From positions 88,458-152,457 of the forward strand of contig JAQFVV010000947.1 of the NCBI GenBank assembly GCA_028023455.1: DNA of 64,000 nt, given 5' to 3'. The DNA is from Epiperipatus broadwayi. Its lineage: Eukaryota; Onychophora; Udeonychophora; Euonychophora; Peripatidae. The stretch's first letter is position 1, and each line of letters begins with the position of its first letter. This document shows positions 57,319-64,000 of this stretch, one piece after another. The notes under the pieces are model-generated. The model searched no databases and was not told the DNA's origin. It saw nothing but the letters and a program-made list of their open reading frames with translations. The position numbers and the translations under genes are program-made.

Positions 57319-59420
57319 GCCTACTGAGATTTGAGATGAGTTTCAGTATGTAGTAAAGTGTCTGTCATAATTTTTTTATCTCTCTTTCTTGTATGAATTT
57401 TGGGTGGAGAATATGTTAACTCATAAAACATTCAACTGTGTTGCTATAATCACAATAATATTAATATAAAATTGTTTAGTATTAATTGCATTATAAGATT
57501 GTAAAAAGAAAAATAAATATGTAAATAATAATGCATATATTTTTGATAAAATTATTATTCTTTTGTTATATGCTTCATTTTCATTATTGCATTCATAATA
57601 GTAAATTATAAAAAATACAAATAAATGTTTAATATTTCAAATAATGAAATATGTATAAAAATATATTTCCAGTATTTAATTTTTGTTAGCATGAAAAATA
57701 GTATTGACATTGTGAAATGCAAATTTTTGTTTTATATAATAATTCTAAAATATTTATTTTTATTTTTTTGTTTAATACAATTTTTTATTAGATAGTCACT
57801 GCTGGAAATTTCTTAAAGAGTAAATATAGAATAACATCAATAAAAAAAATTTGTAAATAGAACTGAATAGTTTGAACTCTTGCTCTTTCTAATGGAAGCA
57901 CCTATAAATTTCTTTATATGATTTTCACTTTATTTGTTTTAAAGTATAAAGTTGGTTGAACATAATGGAGGGGTAAGAAGCAATATTATCTGCTCATGAA
58001 GCAAAAAGTATAATGAGTAAATTGTATGAATAAACAACAAAAGAAAAAAACAAAGAAAAAACAAAGGAAAAATCATAGAAATTGTTTCACTATGTTATAA
58101 GCTATCAGAATATTTTATCCTTTAAAATGGCTGTTACCTGTATTTCAAAGAAGGAATATAAATGTCAAAAGGTGTTCAAAAGTCTTATCTACAGCCTGTA
58201 ATTTTATTAGATTAATTAATCAATTATTTCTAAGGTATATTCAGGTTAATTTCCAATCTTATCATCTTATACCAAAAGGTATGGATGCAGAACTAGGTTC
58301 AGATCTATATTACTACACAAGTTAATGAGCTTGAATTGAAAATATTAATGTTTTCATTTTGGACTCAAAGCTTTATAGTTCACTAATAAGATAAAGATGG
58401 CTGATAGAGGGTTGTATTAGATCCTAAGATTTATATGCAGTGCTCTCAGATCCAAGGTTTCTCAATGACAAAAGCCACAAGCTAGAAACGAGTCTGGTGA
58501 TATTGGGTGAGTAGATTACTAAATTGGGATTTTATGCACAAACCTTCCTGCATCCATTACTTACTCTGGCTTGCACTGAGTGGCCTCACTGCATGGAAGA
58601 GTTTTGCCTCTGTGTATTTTTATTTGATTATAAGTGAAATCTGTTTTAAGCATATATCATGGTTTTAAGATAATAATATTTGACTTAATTGCTTTATTTT
58701 AATTTATGTTAAATAAGGATTATATTTAGGATATTTGAAAAGAAAATTTTGTTTGTTTCCTATTTATTCAAAATACTATTCAAACTCAAGGTGCTATAAT
58801 AAAGATTAACATCAATGTTTCATTTTGGTATAGTTAAAAGTCAGATATGTGATTAGACACAGGATTATATTAAGTACTGAATAATTATTTATTTATTGGT
58901 ATTCACTTAGATTAGTTTATTATATTCAGTCTATTATAAGTGATACTATTATTCACAGGCATCATAAAATTAGTATTATTTTTATTTGATTTATATTTTA
59001 TTCAGCTAAGAATAATGTACAATTTCAGGGCTCACTTTTATTTTTTTATATAGGGTGACCAATGATTGAATTATATATTTTATTCAGACTATATTAGAGA
59101 TATTATTTCCCTTTGCATATTTTTGATCTGATACAAATACCACCCAAATCATTGAGGCTATAAGAAACATTAGCATACACTCATATTTATTCTACTGCAA
59201 ATGGCACCACAATTTTCAAGGCATAATTAAACAGGCTCATTTTACCATATGGTCTTTTTATATCTAATATATTATAAATGGTAACCTTACTTAAAATTTT
59301 ATCATCATCTATTCATTTCTATTATAAATTGCTGCCCAAACCTGCAGGGCAACTTTTTATCCCGTTACAAATGGTGCAGCCCACTCAGGCTCAATTAGAG
59401 ATCAAAATTTGAGTCTCTTA
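57314..59420 (+). repeat. Family C repeat, copy 2 (about 2.1 kb)
   Basis: Colinear with 20640-24232 (opposite strand) and with 62940-64000. It begins TTGTGCCTACTGAGATTTGAG and lacks the middle portion of copy 1. An unrelated piece fills about 58240-58600. From about 58960 to 59420 it contains decayed tandem units centred on ACAAATGGTNCA with nearby CAGGGC, similar to those at 20690-20860. No coding potential seen. Confidence 0.7.
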
Positions 59421-59768
59421 TATATTTATATATATGTGTGTGTAGAATAATATGATATATTATATATTTATATATGTATGTGTGTGTAAAAGAATATGAT
59501 ATTGTATCTCATATACATTAATAAGATTTACTGTCATTGTTTTGTAGATTTTATCAATAGCTGGAAGATTGGATACGTGTATGAGTTATAAGAAATGCTG
59601 AGAAAATTTAAGATATTTCATAATTCATTTTGGTTAAAGAGAGTATCATTTTGCTATAAAAAATAAACAATTATAGAAACCAATAGTGTTAAAATGTCAT
59701 CAAATTCTGAATGAGTTATTCTAAAAATTATGAGAAAAATCAGAGAAAAAATAAATAATATTTGTCAA

Positions 59769-59847
59769 GCATTGGTGGTCGAGAGGTTAGCACATCTGCC
59801 TTACAAGCAATTGTCCTGAGTAAGCGGGTTCGCTTACCGGTCAATGC
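59769..59847 (+). tRNA. tRNA-like sequence (Val-type UAC loop), retroposed, likely pseudogene or SINE head
   Basis: A 7-bp acceptor stem pairs GCATTGG with TCAATGC. An A-box-like TGGTCGAGAGGTTAGC follows. A 7-base loop CTTACAA would give anticodon UAC. Only three of five anticodon-stem pairs form. The T arm has GGGTTCG but an abnormal loop size. The 13-base direct repeat ATAAATAATATTT flanks it (59751-59763 and 59866-59878), which indicates insertion by retroposition rather than a native gene. Confidence 0.55.
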
Positions 59848-59878
59848 TATGACACATGAAAAATAATAAATAATATTT

Positions 59879-62800
59879 TCATGCTCAGCTTCTAAAAATG
59901 AATAATTGGTTTGAAATTGAAATTAGAGGAAATAAAAAATTAGAGAAGAAATGAATAAGTTTAATAATTGAAACAAAGTATCTAAAGAAGTAAAGATAGA
60001 ACATTATAAGGTATGAGAATAATTATCTTTAGAAACAATAACTATGGGTGAAACATTGGAAAAGAAAAGATTGTTCTGATAATTTACTAGAAATAAAGTA
60101 TATAAATGAACACAAAAGCTGAGATAAAAAGATTCTAGATGTTGAATCATTACAACAAAATGAAGATAGTCAGAAAATTATAATTAAAATGTAGTTGCAA
60201 AATAAAGTTAATTCCAAAGGAGTTAAAAAATTTGGAGAGTAAATTTGGTGGTAATATAGATTATCAACATGTAACATGAGAATATAAAAGCATATATTAT
60301 AGAGCAAAGAAAAGATGGAAATAGTCAATAATGAAGAAAAAATATATATCTTACAGGAAAGAAATTAAGCAATCATTGATTGGAAAAGTTTATAATAATG
60401 TAGTAAAAAACAAAGCGAATAAACCCTATGAGAAATAGATTATGACTTTTTTCATGAAAAAACTATAGCAAGGATAACTATGTAGTGGATCATAGACTAT
60501 ATAGTGAGATTTCTTTGTTATTTTATTCAGAAATATTGGGAGTAGTTGAAAATTACATGGAGAAAGGCATCAAAAACCCAAGATTTGATTAACTAATTAA
60601 TGGACTTATGTATGAATGAAAAGTAAATGATAATTTTACAGGAACATTTTTTTTTAAAAAAAAAGATATGTTGAACCTTTATTATATTTAAATATATATA
60701 TATTGAGACAAATAATAATTTTGGGATATAAAAAAGAAGTACCAGTAAGCAGAAATGTTTATAATTAAGATACTTTTAAACCTTTAATAATGTAATATGA
60801 TGAAGATATTGTCCTTTATTGCTTTGTATTCACAAAAGAAAAATTAATATTTAAAGAAGTTGATATCATTATTTATTTATTTTTATCATTCTGTATGAAG
60901 AAATAATAAGGGTTTGAAAATACCCATTCTTTAAAATTACTCTTCCAGACAGATGTTCTATGCTAGTCACATGATACACAGTTTTGTAGGTCATGACTGA
61001 AGCAAGACATATATTAATGACAACAGGAGATCTAAGAATAAATAAGCAGAAGACCTCTAGCCAGACTTTTCAGTTAGGTGATAGTTATAATTCAGATTAA
61101 TCCTGTAGTCACCCTGAAAAACATGTCTATATAAATAAATTTCAAAAAATTTCTGATGGCCTATTTGCTATTATTCACCATAATGCTTTTGTACTGGCTA
61201 ATGAAGGAATAGAAAAGGGAATTTACAATGCCTGCTCTTTGAAACTTGTCAAAGAGAACTTAACTAGTGACTATGAATAGTAGATGGTTGGATAAGTTAG
61301 AGATATGTGATGTAATGTTTTAGTATTGTGTAATTGGGGATTGAATGTATTTGTATGATTAAGCCTTTTTATTGAAGGAGTTGACTGAAGTGTAGATGTG
61401 TTCTTGTGCTCAAAATCTCATATAAATGGAAAGAGTAGAACCAGTTGAAAGGTATCTTGGTCTACTGCAGAGTAGCTGATAAAAGGAATTCCCAGAGAAA
61501 TGTACTTAATAATGAATTGTAAGTTAGTAATATGTTTATTAGAGTTTATCTGGCATTCTCATAATGTTATTCAAACCAAATTGTCCCTATTTAGCAACTG
61601 TGTACTGCAAAATTAGGCCCACAATGTAGTTGTAACATCTTTAAGAATTTAAGATAGGGTTTAGTTAACATTTAGTCTGTTTAGTATTGAAAGTGACTTT
61701 AAACTTAGTATCTCTACTATTTTGATCTCCAGCTCATTATTAACATTAATTTACATTTAGTTAATTTATCTTATGTGGAAAAGTGATTTTAAAGTTGGTA
61801 CCTTCAATGCCAAGAGTTTAAAATCAATAGCACCACCCAAGTAAATGTGATTTATTTAATGAATTTAGAAAATTATTTCCCATGATGTTATAATATTTGA
61901 ATTTAGATCCCATATTAACTGGTAATAATATAACTATATATGTTTTAGATTAGAAGATGTGAGATCTCTATTTGATATTTTAATGAGAATAAGGTATATA
62001 ATTTTTTTTATTTAGACAAGTGATATTTATAAGATGATAATGTATTAGTATGGAATGTGATAAAAAAAAATCTATTAAGTATTTATATTTATGGCTTCTT
62101 GCATTACTTATGAAGTATTATATAATTGTAAAGATAATATTATTATGAAACCACTTGAATACATGAAATGTGTTTGCTTAATAGAGTAAATATGGTAGGT
62201 GATAAAAACATATAGCTATTAAATATTAGCTAGTGATATTTGGTTCAAAATAATTTTAACAGAAATGTTAAATAATTTTACTTTATGAACAGAGTTTTAG
62301 AAATGTAAGTTTATTTTCAAAATTGATAGTATAATTTTTAGAAGGGAATACTATATTTGAAAATAAATTGAAAATGCATTATATATAAATAAAAAAAAGA
62401 GAAAAAACTTTATAATGTTTTATGGTATTATGGTGAAAACGATTAATTAGTTAATTTCTGTGCAAGAAATCTTAAGTATTAAGTGTTATGTTATTTAACT
62501 ATACTAAATTTGAAGTCATATTATTAAAGAAGTTACTGAAAGCATAAACATCAAAACAATTTATTTAAAATTTAGGATAAGACTTTAGTGACTATAATTC
62601 ACAAGTTTTGTTAATAAACCTTGAATGAGCCAAATTTTAGTTAGTCGTGATATTTTGACATGTTATTTATTGGAGATCTATAAGGAAATAATGGGAAAAT
62701 ATTGAAGAAATGAGAATAAAAAAAGTAAGTAGTTCTAGTTTTGATGAGTATAATAATAATGTATTTAGAATTCACTAGAATTGGATTATTAAACAATATA

Positions 62801-62939
62801 TGAAATTGAAGAAGAAAAGAATAGATGTTTGTGTATATTTAGGCAAAGATGGTTTGTTATATACATTTAAAAATAATTGTCAATCATTGTTATTAGTTTA
62901 TAAAATAAAAAAAAAAGCATTTTGTCTTGTTAGGAGGAA
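59879..62939. other. AT-rich, partly purine-rich intergenic, no gene seen
   Basis: 59900-60650 is rich in purine runs on the plus strand. 60950-61500 is less AT-rich but has no convincing frame. The short frame 62800-62985 runs into family C and shows no family features. Confidence 0.4.
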
Positions 62940-64000
62940 GGTGTTGTGCCTATTAAAATTTGAGATATGTTTCAGTATAAAGTAAGATATGTTATATTTT
63001 TTATCTGTTTTTCTTGTTTAACTTTTGGCTAGTGAATATGTTAACTTATGAAACATTGAACTGTGTTGCTATGATGATATTATAAATATAAAATCATTTA
63101 TTACTAATTGTACCGTAAGATTGTAAATTGACTTTATTCGTTTTAAAAAGGAAAATGAATATGTAAATAATAAAGCATATATTTTGGATAAAATTATTCT
63201 TTTGTTATATGTTTCATTTTTGTTATTGCATACATGATAGTAAATTATAAACAAAACAAATAAATGTTTAATATTTCAAATATATTCGTCCTTTTTATTT
63301 ATATGACATAATACTAAGAAAATATGTAAAAAATATATTTCCAGTGTAATATATTGAAAATGTCATGTAGATTGCTTAATTTTTGTTAGAATGATAATAG
63401 TATTGGCATTCTGAAATGAAAATTTTTGTTGTATATAATAATTCTAGAATATTTATTTTTATTTATTGTATAATACAAATTTTTATTAGAGAGACACTGA
63501 CAGAAATTTCTTAAAGGGTGAATATAGAGAATTGCCATAGTTACACAGACATCAATAAAGAAATCTTATAAATGGAACTCAATAGTATTAACTCTTGCTC
63601 TCTCTTGTTTTGGCTTTAAACAGAAGCATGTATAAAATTCATTATATGATTTTATTTTTATTTTCTTTAAAGTATATAGTTCACTGAATATTTTATCCTT
63701 TAAAATGGATGTTGCATATATTTCAAAGATGGAATACAAATCTCAAAAGTTGTACAATAGTTTTATCTACCTGCATGTGTTATTTTATTAGATTGATTGA
63801 CCCATTTTTCCAGGATATAAGTCAGTTTAATTTCCCATCATATCCTATATAAAGTTAGCATCTATTCATTTGTAATATTTTGAAATAATACTTGTTCATG
63901 AGAGGATATCTCTTCTAATCATCATGAACATAAACTAGTATTTATATGTGTGATGTCATACAAACCAAATAATTATTATTTAAAAGGACAATTTGGCATG
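62940..64000 (+). repeat. Family C repeat, copy 3 (cut by window end)
   Basis: Starts TTGTGCCTATTAAAATTTGAG and follows copy 2 through GTGAATATGTTAACTTATGAAACATTGAACTG-type text (blocks shared at 63030-63065), then GGAACTCAATAG near 63572 and CATCTATTCATTTGTAAT near 63861. The last block matches copy 1 but is missing from copy 2. No (TA)n tract or retrozyme precedes this copy. Confidence 0.7.

Overview
This looks like non-genic, repeat-filled DNA from an animal nuclear genome. It is very AT-rich. It carries long (TA)n, (GA)n, (TG)n and (GATA)n microsatellites, Penelope-like retroelements (PLEs) with a GIY-YIG endonuclease, decayed RTE-like LINE pieces and a hAT/ZMYM1-like transposase relic. 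That mix fits a large mollusc genome, and a cephalopod such as an octopus is my best guess, by inference only. I recognise no intact host protein-coding gene. Nearly every open frame is transposon debris or translated microsatellite.

Layout: 1-4545 holds two head-to-head copies of one PLE family (PLE-1). 4757-5700 holds two copies of a small repeat with a hammerhead-ribozyme-like core. 9469-14440 and 40530-45158 are two diverged copies of an unidentified repeat of about 4.6-5 kb (family D). 14740-15495 and 31490-31900 are RTE-like LINE fragments. 16386-18790 is a hAT/ZMYM1-like pseudogene. 20640-24232, 57314-59420 and 62940-64000 are three copies of another unidentified repeat (family C). 24234-24998 and 35378-37955 are a 3' fragment and a near-full-length copy of a second PLE family (PLE-2). 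25033-31307 is an array of about 15 near-identical 408-bp monomers. Two long hairpins, a retroposed tRNA-like sequence and a long GATA tract complete the set.

The most exciting signal is the 408-bp array. Every monomer contains a compact type-I hammerhead ribozyme fold: CTGACGA core, GAAA, a 6-bp stem I, and a short self-complementary stem III ending in a valid cleavage triplet. A diverged relative at 56617-57234 keeps stems I and III through paired base changes. The array therefore looks like a metazoan retrozyme: a small non-autonomous retroelement expected to give 408-nt RNAs by self-cleavage, probably mobilised by PLE reverse transcriptase. A second, unrelated small family at about 5 kb has the same kind of motif, and both PLE families carry degraded versions in their terminal repeats. 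Thus up to four hammerhead-bearing families lie near their probable autonomous partners, and their ends repeatedly abut TA microsatellites.
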